Made by a program: the position numbers and the translations under genes. 64,000 nt of DNA from Hymenopus coronatus (taxonomy: Eukaryota > Arthropoda > Insecta > Mantodea > Hymenopodidae). Shown here in pieces: positions 10,905 through 22,192 of this stretch (position 1 is the first letter of the stretch; the number at the start of each line of letters is the position of its first letter). The notes below the pieces were generated by a model that was not told the origin of the DNA, did no database searches, and worked only from the letters and a program-made list of their open reading frames with translations. Location of the stretch: the NCBI GenBank assembly GCA_030762935.1, contig CM060881.1, forward strand, positions 98,816,001-98,880,000. The letters are read 5' to 3'.

Positions 10905-11055
10905 GGATCTTTTTCTAAAACTGCTTTTTTCGGAATTAGGGGACCGCAAAGTATATGTTTCCAGTGAAATCTCGAAATCGAATTTTTGGGTGGAGTACAA
11001 CACCTTCTCTAGCTAGTATGTACATTTTAAATACGTGCTAGAGATAGTAAAATGA
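10905..11055 (+). repeat. Solo U tail
   Basis: Only the tail is present: ggatctttttctaaaactgc, gtttccagtgaaatctcg, gaatttttgggtggagtac, then the terminal palindrome ending ctagagatagtaaaa. There is no core. It corresponds to a single terminal arm of the composite U form. Confidence 0.8.
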
Positions 11056-11057
11056 TT

Positions 11058-11250
11058 AGGAAATTGCTCACAGGAAATTATGGACCAGAAAATTCGAGGG
11101 ATGTAATGAGCCTATGCGGCATTCTCCTGCCGACCGGGAAAGCAGCCGAAAAAATCATGGGTCAGGTAGGTCGGCCACGGTAATTCATCCCGCGACCTCA
11201 TGAATTCTGGCCACAGACGAAACCACCTGAACCATCCCGCTTAGTTCGAG
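11058..11250 (-). mobile_element. tRNA-derived SINE-C copy
   Basis: The minus strand reads gcgggatggttcaggtggt (box A-like) and gaggtcgcgggatgaattac (decayed box B). Then come ggccgacctacctgacccat and aattttctggtccataattt, shared with the other SINE-C copies. It directly abuts the solo U tail. Confidence 0.7.
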
Positions 11251-11975
11251 CCTTGGTTACCAGCAGTGTTTTCCAGAAAGCCTAAGAAACTAATAACTTT
11301 TTTAGGAAAGCACCACCGAAATTTGCTGAAAATCTTATAAGGGTAGACTAAAAATTTTGTGTCCAAAAATGTATTGAAAATGCATAATATAATTATTGCC
11401 AGCATCGTTACTTTGAATGTTTCGCTTTACACGTGGCAAGATGCTAACACACCGGAAATATAATTACTTTTAGTTTGAATTATTACATTATAAAAGCTTT
11501 TTCTTATAGCTTTTGCTGATTGAAACTGTTCCACACGACGGAGCTTTTTGCCACTTTCTTTGAAAATCTTTATGGACAATCTGAAAATAAAATAATTGAT
11601 TTTATAATTTTTAAATTCTCTTACATATTTCTGAATTTAAAGTAAACTAAAAAGTAAGAATATAATAAATTACTCAGATAAATTAAAAGAATGAATTTAC
11701 TTTTGAGCTAAAATTGTATCAGAAAATTATTCAATAATTTCATGCACTATGAGCAGACAAATAACATACACGTTAAAACAAATATTATTTTTAAACTTTT
11801 ACCATATGTAAAATCTCTCACAGGACAGCAAAATTAATTTTGGATACTCGGTATTTTGAAATTAAAAGAGACAGATGAATGAAACTTAATACAATTCAGA
11901 GGTTACGCAACACAGATTTCAGAGAAAATAGTCAGCCAGAATTATTGACAACTTGGAAAATAGCAAATGAATAAG
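11251..11975. other. No gene recognised; AT-rich
   Basis: No repeat family or open frame is recognised. The second half is very AT-rich. Confidence 0.4.
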
Positions 11976-11977
11976 CA

Positions 11978-12425
11978 TTTTAAAAAAATCTGATTTGTAC
12001 CATTCACATGAATTTCTCTATAAATTATTGTTAAAAAGCTTATTCTATATTCTTCATGCTAGTCGACATAAACATTAGCAGAAATGCTTTCTTGTGAATA
12101 GAAGGGAAATAATAGAATACACTAGACTAAAACGATACTCAAATCTTTTAAAAGCTGTTTGCCACGCGGATGAAATCCGTTTCTTTGCGTTGTCAGGAGT
12201 TTACAAATTTCCGTATGTGTATTTTAAAACTGAAACCAATAACAAGGAATGTGTAAAAAGATGGTAAATTCTACGAAAAAATGTATCTGACATAATTGTG
12301 TATTTCTACGAGATCTACATATTTTGTTTCGAAAGTTTTTGTTTATCTCTTACAGTTTACTACTTATGTAAAATTCAGCAAAATTCATCCAGAATAAAGA
12401 GGTCTTCAGAAGCTATTCTCAGCAA
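11978..12425 (+). repeat. U repeat copy, 5' half
   Basis: It begins at aaaatctgatttgtaccatt and stops at cttcagaagctattctcag. There it meets, within a few bases, an inverted partial copy (12426-12672), so the two form a potential hairpin. Confidence 0.85.
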
Positions 12426-12672
12426 GCTGACAAACCGTAAGAGATATGCAAAAACTACGAAGAAATATAGATCTCATTAAAATACTATGTCATATACAGT
12501 TTTTTTTTGTAGAATTAACCGTTTTGAGATATTCCAGACTGTTAGTTCCAATTTTCAGACACAAACTTTTCTCAAACCGGAAGACATCTTTTTTTGTTCC
12601 TCATTTGTTTACTCCTAGTAAGCAAAGAAATTAGAATTTCACTTGTTTCACACTTGTTTTGAATAAAAGGTT
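12426..12672 (-). repeat. U repeat, partial inverted copy
   Basis: The reverse-oriented segment runs from caaaccgtaagagatatgc to ttttgaataaaagg. It covers the same part of U as about 12150-12380 in the preceding forward copy. Confidence 0.8.
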
Positions 12673-12689
12673 TGTTAACCGTTTTGAGA

Positions 12690-14890
12690 CCCCATGCATC
12701 CCAAAAAAAAAATATATATATTTAGAAAAGTATCCGTGTGTGTCTGGGCATCATAGCTCAAAAACTAAAAGGCCATTAAATACCAAACTTGGTATTTAAG
12801 TTTGATATCTTTTAAGAATGTGACATGAAGCTTTTCAAGAACATGCCCCCACACCAAACTACCCTTTAAAGGAACATTTTTCAAACATTTTGACTGTCTC
12901 AAAAATGGCTCTAACAATTTTGATTAAAATACCTCAGGTTTAAGACATTTTTATGGCAAACGGAATGTATATCTTGTATTTTCTGGGAATAACCTCTGAA
13001 GACCTCTTAATTCTAGATAACTTTTATATAACTGGCAAACCGTAAGAGAGATACAAAAACATACTACACAAAATATTTATATCTCATTAAAACACACAAT
13101 TTATGTTATATGCATTTTTGTACAGTTAATAGTTCTCGGAGTATTCTGGATTATTGGTTTCAGGTTTTACCAACTTAAACTTTTCTCAAACGGGAAGAAA
13201 TCTTTCTTCTTGTTTCTCGTTTGTTTACTCGTGGCAGCCAAAGAGATTAGAATTCCAAGCGATCGTCTTTTAACGGATGATACTATCGCTTTAGCCCGCG
13301 CATTTTCTTATTTCTTTTCCACTTACAAGGAGTTAGTAATAAGACTAATACTACTTATTTTTTGTCTTGATTAGCATGATGTGGATAACATATTAAGCTT
13401 TTGAATAAAAGATTTGTTTGAGGACATCACGTGAATGGAACACATTAGATTTTTTTCCCTTCTACTTACTAGGGACCGAGTAATAAGGACAATTTCTGCT
13501 AATGTCTCTCTTGATTAGCATGATGTATATAGCAACATACCTAAGCTTGTTAATAATAATTTGTTACAGAGATGTAGAGAACGTCACGTGAATGGAACAC
13601 ATCAGCTTTTTTCCTTCTAGTTAGAGGGAACCAATTAATAATAATTTCTGCTAATGTTTAACTCGATTACCATGAAGGAGATAGAAGAAGATTTTTAACA
13701 ATAATTTGTTACAGAGATGTAGAGAAAGTCATGTGAATGAAACACATCAGATTTTCAGAAAAAGGTCCGTGTGTGTCTGTGGACAGCATAGCTCAAAAAA
13801 TGAAAAGTCTATTAAATACCAAACTGGGTATTTAAATTAAATTTCTGCCGAGGATACAACACGAAGCTTTTTAAGAAAAGTTTTACATGGAAAAATTGTC
13901 GAATATTTTGATTTTCTCAAAAATGGCTCTAACAATTTGGATTAAAATGTCGTATATTAAAAATATTTCCATAACAAATAATATGTATATCTTGAATTTT
14001 ATGGGACTAACCTCTGAAGATCTCTATTATGGATTAATTTTGCAGAATTTTGCATAGCGGTTAAACCGTAAGAGATAGACAATACTTCACTGCACAAAAA
14101 CGTAGAACTCGTCAAACCACATAATTTAAGTCATATACATTTTTTATGTAGAGCTGACCGCTTCTGAGATATTCTTTGTTATTGGCTTCAATTTTAAATT
14201 ACGCAACTTTTCTCAAACCGGAAATGACTTTCGTTTCATCTCCCTTGTTTTACTGCAGGCCATGCAGAACGAACTGAACTGCAATTGTTTCAGATGGGAC
14301 CAACATTTAAAACATTTGACTATCGATTTAGTTAGTGCATATGTTTATGTCCCTTTTACTTACAAGTAAGCAAGTAATAAAACAACTTCTGTTTTTGTTT
14401 ACCTTGTCGTGGATAAAAGAATAATTCTTTGTAATGAAAATTGTTAATGTAAAAGCTAGAGAAACTCATGCGAATGGAATACATCCGATTTTTAGAAAAA
14501 CTTCCGTGTCTGTGTTTGTGGACAGCATAGCTCAAAAACGAAAAGATCGCTATAAACCAACTTGGTATTTATATTTAATATCTTCCAAGGGTGCGATAAG
14601 AAGATTTTCAAACTAATTCCCTCACAACAAACTACCTTTTACATGGGAAAATATTTGAACATTTTGCTTTTCTCAAAAATGGCTCTAAGCGTTTTGACAA
14701 ACATTTTTTTATGCTAAACATTTTTACATAACAAGTAAAATGTATATTTTGAACTTTATGGAAATAGCCTGTCAAGAATTCTTTATTAGCATGATGTAGA
14801 TAAATCTTAATCTTTTGTAAGAATAGTTTGGTTGTAGAACAGGTAAGGAAATCATGTGAGTGGAATTATTTTTATTTTTTACCCCTCTCT
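12690..14890 (-). repeat. Tandem array of U units
   Basis: The units lie head to tail in reverse orientation. A full-core unit at 12690-13452 is followed by two extra copies of its last 150 bp (13453-13606 and 13607-13754). A second full-core unit (13755-14490) and a shorter third (14495-14890) follow. At the unit junctions the end acacatcagatttt runs straight into cagaaaaaggtccgtgtg, so the tail with its palindrome is skipped each time. Confidence 0.85.
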
Positions 14891-14894
14891 ACTA

Positions 14895-15299
14895 TGTCGC
14901 GGTTCACTTCTACAACAGCGCATGGTAAATGCTTTGACCATCTTGAGGTAACAAATTAGAAGGAATTGATAACTTCCAAACCGCTTACTTCGGCCCAGTA
15001 TTTATTCCACATAAAACATGCCATTTTGTTAATCTAACCTTAAAATGAATAATAATATTAATTACAGAAGTTGCTCAGATCTGCGTTTAAATCGAGATGT
15101 GTTCGAAAGTAAGATGTTGAAATTGCTTTAATTACATTATATTACTTTTATTAATCTTTACAATTGGACTATATCATGTATGAAATGAAAAAACTTTAGA
15201 ATTATTTTCTTAATACGATACTTCATAGACGTTATGAAAATAATTGTGTTAATGTTCATGGTATAAATAAGGAAATATATTAACCATAGGTTTGATCCA
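14895..15299. other. No gene recognised
   Basis: AT-rich sequence before the mariner relic. The true left end of that relic may lie here, near 15240. Confidence 0.4.
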
Positions 15300-15884
15300 T
15301 TCCATTGTACCGCCTACGCAACGCTAGTGTTGCAGTTTCGCGCATGCGCACTCGTCTCTTTGGTTCATTGACTGTCCACTGCAGCCATTACAGCCGGAGC
15401 GTGTTATGTTTACAGTTGTTAGTGATCGTTGAAAACGTTCACGACAATATCTAGATTCCACCGCCTGTCAAATGCGTTTCATAATACGATTTTTGAGGAA
15501 TGTTACGCCAGCTGAAATTCATCGTGAATTTCTAGAGATTTGCGGGGAAAATTTAATAACAGTTCGAATGGTGGAAAAGTGGGTTAGGCAATTCAATGGT
15601 GGTCGATTCAATGTTCATGAAGAAAAACGGAGTGTTCACAATAAGAATGTGAGGTGCCTCCACAAAACACGATGTTCAGCAGTGGCTGTCTTCACTGGCG
15701 GCAGCTTCTTTTGAAGAGGGCAAACGTTGATTCCTCGCAAATACCTGAACAATGGGGGCTCACATATCGAAAACTAGCTGAAGGAATGATCATTAATGTA
15801 GAAGTGAATATTGTGATGAAAATAAATATTTTGTGGCTTTTTTTAAAACCTTATTTCCGGATACGTCTCGTACTATTAGTTTAA
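15300..15884 (+). mobile_element. Internally deleted SETMAR-type mariner
   Basis: The 5' leader tagtgttgcagtttcgcgca, with cgcatgcgcact, is typical of arthropod mariners. After a shortened transposase frame the element ends tttccggatacgtctcgta (about 15855-15873), with TA as the expected target. I could not find a clear matching left terminal repeat, so the left boundary is uncertain. The element is too short for a full transposase and would be non-autonomous. Confidence 0.75.
15472..15778 (+). pseudogene. Mariner transposase, N- and C-terminus joined
   Basis: The N-terminal part (15472 onward) reads MRFIIRFLRNVTPAEIHREF..ENLITVRMVEKWVRQFNGG..NVHEEKRS. This is the first helix-turn-helix domain of SETMAR-type mariner transposases. 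Near 15650 the frame changes to the protein's far C-terminus: HDVQQWLSSLAA, SFEEG, then QTLIPRKYLNNGGSHIEN. About two thirds of the normal 345 or so residues, including the whole DDD catalytic domain, are deleted. A frameshift follows FEEG. The DNA-binding part is intact as sequence, but no start-to-stop protein survives. Confidence 0.8.
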
Positions 15885-15889
15885 CTGTA

Positions 15890-16700
15890 TATTTTGATTA
15901 TTGCCTATATTGCTTATTAATATTTAACGGATTGACCTAAAAACAATTTTATATGAATGATTTGTAGGATACTTCTGATAAATTGGGCGTTAGTGGAATT
16001 TCTAATGGACCTTACGGAAGGCCGCGAACCTATGGAGTTCTTGCGGTATCACCTAATTCCAAGGCGTGGAAAATCAGCAGTCATAAGCCTTACAATTAAA
16101 AAGTTGAACGGGATGACTCAAATTAGCTGACTTTGTTGCTGACCTTTGACGCTATCTTCATGTGCCAGAACGAATGTAATTATGTTTACAACTAACTGAA
16201 GACACATAATTAGAATTAATTTGTTGTGTTTATAAAAGTAAATAAAAATCTTGTATAACAGTTGTTCCTAATTTGCTCACTAAATATGAAACAGTCTTGT
16301 TCTATAATGAGTAAGGATATTAACCTTGAGGATTATGGAAACGCATGAATATGCAGTGCACCCGCGTTATTTTAACGAATCCCATAATCAACATTCAACT
16401 TCCGTGAAACAGTTTCTATACAATTATAAATCTAGCTATTCAACTGGTATTTAATAATAGAAAAATTATTTTTGAACTACTTCTGCGCTGTTTTATCATC
16501 AATATATCTGTGGACTTTTGCTGTTGGCAAGGCGACGTTTTTTTGTTTTTGTTTGCGGTGTATATGGACCCGGAAACTGAAAAAAAAAATAGATCGTCGT
16601 GGTGGTGGTGTTGGTGGGAGACTGATATTTTATCAAATGTGGCAAATTGTCATCTAAATGTGACAAAACTAACATTTATTTTAAACTTGTTTGGCTACAA
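15890..16700. other. No gene recognised
   Basis: AT-rich sequence without a recognised family. Short open frames near 16500 contain GT/GGT-rich low-complexity DNA (gtggtggtggtgttggtgg at 16599-16617) and are not convincing. Confidence 0.4.
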
Positions 16701-16705
16701 AAGTA

Positions 16706-16815
16706 ACTTGTTTTTTACTTAAGTTTAACGTCCCTTTGCCTGCAAGTCATATTGGACAATGAATAAAACGATGAAATGATGCTCAAATGAGCGTGGAGCC
16801 TATGGAGCTTAGAGT
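16706..16815 (+). repeat. Dispersed repeat G, copy 1
   Basis: It shares gatgaaatgatgctcaaatga and the preceding gacaatgaataaaa with 49572-49720, along with aagtttaacgtcc/gaaacgtcc-like starts. No tRNA head is visible. It is probably a SINE or a short transposon remnant. Confidence 0.55.
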
Positions 16816-16899
16816 ACTAAATGATGATAATAAATAATAAAAATCTGTATAAAAACCCTGTACCTAATTTCTAAACCCAGGGATAATATGCCAGATTTT

Positions 16900-17690
16900 T
16901 TAAAATATATTTATTTACATACAACATACATTTATTATTAGCAGATTAATTATAAATATAAATTAAAAAATAAAGTATACAGCATAAAATAAAAACAATA
17001 AAGCTAATAAATTATAATAAACTACATAGTAACAAACCTAATAACAATAATAAAATAAAATTATAAACATTTTTAAACATTTAAATTATTACACTTTCCT
17101 AATCGAATCTAAATAAATAACCGATAAAATACAAAAATAAAATAAAAGCAAACATATAAAACTAAACAAATCACATAATACATATAAACACACCATAAAC
17201 AAAAACATTTTAATATCAAAATTAATTTCAACTTCACTTAAACCTAATTCTTTTATTAGATTACAGCATCCCTACTCTACCGCACCTAAAAATAACAAAT
17301 ATATAAATTTAATTTATTTTTCAAATTTTATTTCAAAAAGTTAATGCCTTTTATCTATTTATATCATTATTTCTAAATTATAATAATAATAATTATTATT
17401 ATTATCGTTAATTATTTTTATTAATTGTGTACCATTAATTATTATAGTTACATTTATTAATATTATAATTTTATTATTACAATTTTATTTTACTATATTT
17501 ATTTAACTAATTTTTTATATTTTTGTATTTTATATTTTTAAAAAAAATTATATATAATTTTATTTGTTATTATTATTATTGTTATTATTATTTTATTTTA
17601 TTTTTATTGTTAATATTTATTTTTAATATTATTTTATTTTAATTTTTTTATTATTAATATTATTTTTAAATCAAATATACATACTTATTA
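16900..17690. repeat. Very AT-rich tract with strand switch
   Basis: 16900-17340 is A-rich and T-poor on this strand (aataaaataaaa, aaacaaatcacat). From about 17390 to 17680 it is T-rich (ttattattattgttattatt, attttatttttattg). There is almost no G throughout. No gene is seen. The two halves could anneal imperfectly. Confidence 0.7.
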
Positions 17691-17956
17691 TTGCAACTAC
17701 CCATTTTACTGGTAATAAACAACTGGTATAGTGTTGGCTTAAGAGTACTCGACATTTATCTTCTCAGGATAAAGGAAGTGTAATCACTAATAGAGATACA
17801 GAACCTCTTGAATACGGGACTGACACGCTATCCCCATACTACAGGCTTGAACTAACTTGTTACTTTCTCTATCCCGTTTGTCAATGCATATTGTGGATAG
17901 AAAAAGTATTATATTCTACCAAAAATTCGATACCGAGATTTCATCAGAAATACATG

Positions 17957-18121
17957 CTCTTTTTGTAGTGTTTAACGCCGCTTTTGCCACAATGGCACCT
18001 CAGGCATGATAGTGACGATACAAGGAATCTCTTTGTCCGCCACAAATCTTCGCTTGAGAGAAACCTTTGGCCGCCTGGGTGAGATGCGACTGGTCTAACC
18101 ACTAGGCCACGGTGCGCTCCC
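17957..18121 (-). mobile_element. SINE-B copy inside U, with TSD
   Basis: The minus strand starts with the tRNA-like head (accgtggcctagtggttaga), has a shortened body, and ends in cggcgttaaacac. It is flanked by aaatacatg at 17948-17956 and 18122-18130, a 9-bp duplication of U sequence. It therefore inserted after this U copy. Confidence 0.9.
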
Positions 18122-18804
18122 AAATACATGTTTTCAACCCCTGAATCCAAGGAAAGCATTTTTAGAAACATGTCCATGTGTGTGTGTGTGTGTGTGTCTG
18201 TCTGTCTGTCTGTGTACAGCATAGTGCAATAACGGAAATTGGTTAAATACCAAACATGGTATTCTAGTTCAGTATCTTCCAAGAATGCGACACGAAGATA
18301 TTCAAGAAAACCCTCCGACCCCAACTATCCTTTGTATGGAACATTTGCTTTTCTCAAAAATAGTTCTCACGATTTTTATTAAAATGCTACCTTAAGATAG
18401 TTTTATGACAAACGAAATATATATCTTGAATTTTCTGTGAATTGCCTCTTAGAGACTGTTTATTCTGGATGAACATGTAAACCATAAGAGATAGACAAAA
18501 GCGTTGCACAAAAATGTAGATCTCGTTAAAACACACAATGTATTCCTACACATTTTTGTTGAAGAGTTAACGGTTTTCGAGACATTCAGATATTTTGATT
18601 GCAGTTTTAAGCTATTTAAACTTTTCTCAAAAGGAAAATATCTTCTTGTCCGTCTGTCTTTTGTTTACTCCTAGCAAGCAAAAAGAATAGAATTTCAATG
18701 CTTTTACTTAGCGACCGGCTTTTAAAAGATTTAACTGTCGTTTGTATTCTCCTATTTACCTTCTTGTTACAAAGAAGTAAGTAATAAGACCAATTCTAGT
18801 AATA

Positions 18805-18950
18805 TAAATTCGCAGGCTTCCACTGCCGTTGTCAAATATACTGGTGGCTGCTTCCGGCAATGACCATGTTCTCTGGTAGCTCATGTTTTCGTCCGTTCCC
18901 ACTCAGGCGATAACACGGCCCATACCGGAAGCAGCCACCAGTATATTCAG
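18805..18950. mobile_element. 146-bp palindromic insertion with 11-bp TSD
   Basis: A foreign segment in U, flanked by ttctagtaata (18794-18804) and ttctggtaatg (18951-18961); other U copies have ttctgctaatg once. It carries a perfect 23-bp inverted repeat (18835-18857 and 18925-18947; first bases AATATACTGGTGG) separated by 67 bp. It is GC-richer than its host. The family is unknown. It may be a small non-autonomous DNA transposon or a SINE-like element. Confidence 0.75.
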
Positions 18951-19066
18951 TTCTGGTAATGTTTTATGTTGATAGCATGATGTAAACAAAAGAACAATCT
19001 GTATTGAGAAAATCTTGTTTGTAGAGCAGCAAGAGAAAGACGTGTGAATGGAGCACATCATACTAT

Positions 19067-19500
19067 TTTTTTGTTGTTGTTCTCTTATCATTGCCTTGGT
19101 CAGGGTTACACGTTTAGTAGGAAAATAAAGTAGATATATATTCTTTTTTATGTACATAAAATTTATTGACGGTGGTTTATTTCTTAAAAGTAATCTTCGT
19201 GTTTGAATGTTGCCATTTCTGTCAGTGCAACTGAGGATTTTAGGTTTTTAGTGCACATAACCTGAATGTTATTGCAACAGATTAGCATCATGCCATAATT
19301 AGTCTATTATCTATGATTCTGTACGTCATATCTGTATATTGAAAGTTCGATTGCATAAATGATAACATTTATCTCAGTGAAAGAGAGAAAAATGTTACAT
19401 TCGATTTCTTTATCTAAACACTTTTCAACAAATTGTTTCTATTAATATAATAAAATTATAATAATAATATCTAATAATAATATTCTTTTAGTTGTTATTC
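19067..19500. other. No gene recognised
   Basis: AT-rich, with ataataataat patches near 19455-19490. No family recognised. Confidence 0.4.
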
Positions 19501-19504
19501 CTAA

Positions 19505-20158
19505 TAAAGCTTTTATTTCACGTTAGTCAACATAAATATTTGTAGAAATTCTCCTTACATGCAACGGGGATACGGAAATACAATATGTTTAAACGGCAGT
19601 GAAGAATTTAAGAGCTTGTTGCTATGTGATAGATTTGAAATTCCGTTCTGTTTACTTGAGCATGAGAAAAAAATAAGAAATTTCTCGGAAATCGTTAAAT
19701 CCACACAAAAATGTATTGGATATAAAACGTGTCCTTTAATGAGTTGTTAATTATTGTGTAGTACATTTTGCTTATCTCTTGAATATATAAAAGTGATTCA
19801 TTCACTATGAAGAAAAATTCAGCTTTCCATAAAAATTTTAAACATTAATATTTTAATAAAAATCGTGGAAGTCATTTTTTACAAAATCAAAAATTTTCCA
19901 TACAAAGATAAGTGCGGGTACTTTCTTGACAATCTTGTGTCGCATCCATGCCAAATTTGGTATTCTATTTTATTTTCGTTTTGGGCTATGCTATTCACGG
20001 ACATACGGACAAACACAGCAATAAAATCCCACCCAGAATCGTTTTTTAAAATGTTCTTTGTACTTAGAGGACCTCATACCGCTTGTATCCAGTGAAATAT
20101 TAGTATAGAATTTGGGTGGAATGCAACACCTTATGTACGATGGAGAGAAAGTAACGTA
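19505..20158 (+). repeat. U repeat copy, old
   Basis: It starts within the first 100 bp of the unit (cttttatttcacgttagtc), carries a diverged core, and ends in the tail at tggagagaaagtaacg. The microsatellite is only acacagc. The terminal palindrome is lost. Confidence 0.8.
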
Positions 20159-20159
20159 C

Positions 20160-20392
20160 CAGTCAGAAATAGGAAGTGCAGCTTATTTTATTCTAGAGAT
20201 GTAAAGGTTGATAGCACCAGGGAAAGCAGGAACAGAATATTAATGCAGAAATGGCGAAAAATATAGATGAGCATACCGTACCATCGACACGAGGGAACAC
20301 CATGGCGTGCTTCTGCATTACACAAGAATAAGCAATAAGGTAAATTTAACAGCGCTCCAGACTAACACCTTCTTAATTGATTAATTTTATTT
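20160..20392. other. Spacer, nothing recognised
   Basis: A short non-U spacer. No SINE head or open frame is seen. Confidence 0.4.
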
Positions 20393-20393
20393 T

Positions 20394-21189
20394 ACTTTCT
20401 TCATCACATATGAACAATGATAGAGAAGGTTTCCACGGAAAATTTATACCGAGATTTTTTCGGAAATATATATTTTGAGAACATCTGTAACCGAAAAAAT
20501 CTGATGAGTTCAATTCACATGGCTTTCTCTACATCTCTGAAAGAAATTAAGGTTTAAAAGCTCAATCCTCTATCTATTTAATGATAATCGAGATAAACAT
20601 TAGCAGATATTGTCTTAATTACTTACTTCCTTGTAAGTAGAGAGGGGGAAGGGAATACTTTAAGCTAAAATGATAGTCAAATCTTTTAAAAGCTGGTTGC
20701 CATGTGGTAGAAAACCGTTTCTATGCAGGGCAAGGAATTTACAGCTTTCCGAGTGAGAAAAGTTAAGTATTTTAAAACTGATACAAATAACAAGTATCTC
20801 AAAAATGGTCAATTACGCAAAAGAAAACTTGTATGACATAAGTTGTGTATTGTAACGTGATCTAGTAAGTTTTTGCCTATCTCTTACGGTTTACTAGTTA
20901 TGCAAAATTCCTCAAAATTCATTCAAAATAAACATGTTTTCAGAAGCTATTCCCAGAAAATTCAAGATATACATTTGATTTGCCATGTAAATATCTTAAA
21001 GGTAAGAAAGAGATTTTAATCAAAATCAAAAGAACCATTTTTTAGAAAATAAAAATTTTCGAAATTTTTTCCATGTAAGGGATAGTTGGGGGGATTTTCT
21101 TGAAAATCTTCGTGTCGCATCCTTGGAAGTAACCGAACTTAAATATCAAGTTTGATATTTAACGGTCTCTTCGTTTTTGAGCTATGCTG

Positions 21190-21229
<40 letters not shown>

Positions 21230-21372
21230 GACCCATACACGGACATTTTTCTAAAAATGCTTTTTGGTGGTCCCAAAACATTTATTTCCGGTGAAACCGG
21301 TATCAAATTTTTGGGTCCATTACAATACCTTCTCTATACACTATGTTCATAGTACGTATAGAGAAAGTAAAA
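20394..21372 (+). repeat. U repeat, composite with inverted tail at start
   Basis: An inverted tail (20394-20485: actttcttcatcacatatg, tataccgagattttttcgg, aaatatatattttgagaac) runs directly into the unit start tctgatgagttcaattc. A full unit follows, with a pure (AC)n tract at 21190-21225 and the terminal palindrome near 21340-21372. With tails at both ends it has terminal inverted repeats of about 90 bp or more. Confidence 0.85.
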
Positions 21373-21375
21373 TAT

Positions 21376-22092
21376 ATTTTAGAAAAAAATTATTGTGTGT
21401 GTGTGTGTGTGGAAAACATGCTCAGAAACGAAATGTCAATTATTTAAAGTTAGTATCTTCTAAAGATGCAACATAAAATGTTGCAACCCCCTCATCCCAA
21501 CTACCCTTTACATGGAAAATATTTCGAAAATTTTGATTTTTTCAAAAATGTCTCTAACGATCTTGATTACAATGTCATATGTTTAAGACATTGTTATTAC
21601 AAACGAAATGTATATCTTGAATTTGCTGGGATTCTAAAGATCTGTTCATTCTGAATGACTTTCGTATAACTGGTAAGTCGTAAGAGATAGTCAAAACCGT
21701 ATTACACAAAAAATGTAGATTTCATTAATATACATTTATTTTGTTGTAGATTTAACTGTTTCCGAAATATTCTCTGTTATTGGTTTCAATTTTAATCTAC
21801 TTAAAGTTTTCTCAAAGGGGTACATCTTTCGTTTCATATCTTATTTGTTTTACCTCTGGCCTTGAAATTGGAACCGAATTGGAATATATAGCGACAACTT
21901 TTAAAAGATTTGACTAGCGCTTTATCTAGTGTATTTCCTTATTTCCCTTCTACATATATTTAATAAAACCACTTTTTGCTATGTTTATCTTGATTAGTAT
22001 TATGTGGATAAAAGAAAAATCTTTTGTAGTATTGTTTATTTGCATAAAAGATAGAGAAAGTTCCGTGAATGTAACACATCAGATTTTTATAT
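21376..22092 (-). repeat. U repeat copy abutting the previous one
   Basis: A reverse-oriented unit starting at the microsatellite ((GT)n at 21393-21411), without a tail, and ending at gtaacacatcagatttt. It lies tail to tail with 20394-21372, separated by only a few bases, so the cores form a long inverted repeat. Confidence 0.85.
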
Positions 22093-22192
22093 TTTGTCAC
22101 CCAATTTATAGTTTATCCTTGTCTATGCGTAGGTACCTAATAACACTGCAACTCAATTTTATATTCTTTTTAGCTTTCTATATTATATAAGA

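Larger units (their letters stand above)
17880..19066 (-). repeat. U repeat copy carrying two insertions
   Basis: A reverse-oriented, nearly full unit from the decayed terminal palindrome (gcatattgtggatagaaaaag) to gtgtgaatggagcacatcat. It is interrupted by SINE-B (17957-18121) and by a 146-bp palindromic insertion (18805-18950). Its microsatellite is a (TG)n followed by (TGTC)n at 18177-18216. Confidence 0.9.

Noticed and set aside
12690..14890. Satellite DNA or CRISPR-like array
   Set aside because: The units are long, uneven and belong to the dispersed U family. There are no regular spacers.
17944..18324. 126-codon ORF as a gene
   Set aside because: It runs through an inserted SINE and a microsatellite within U.
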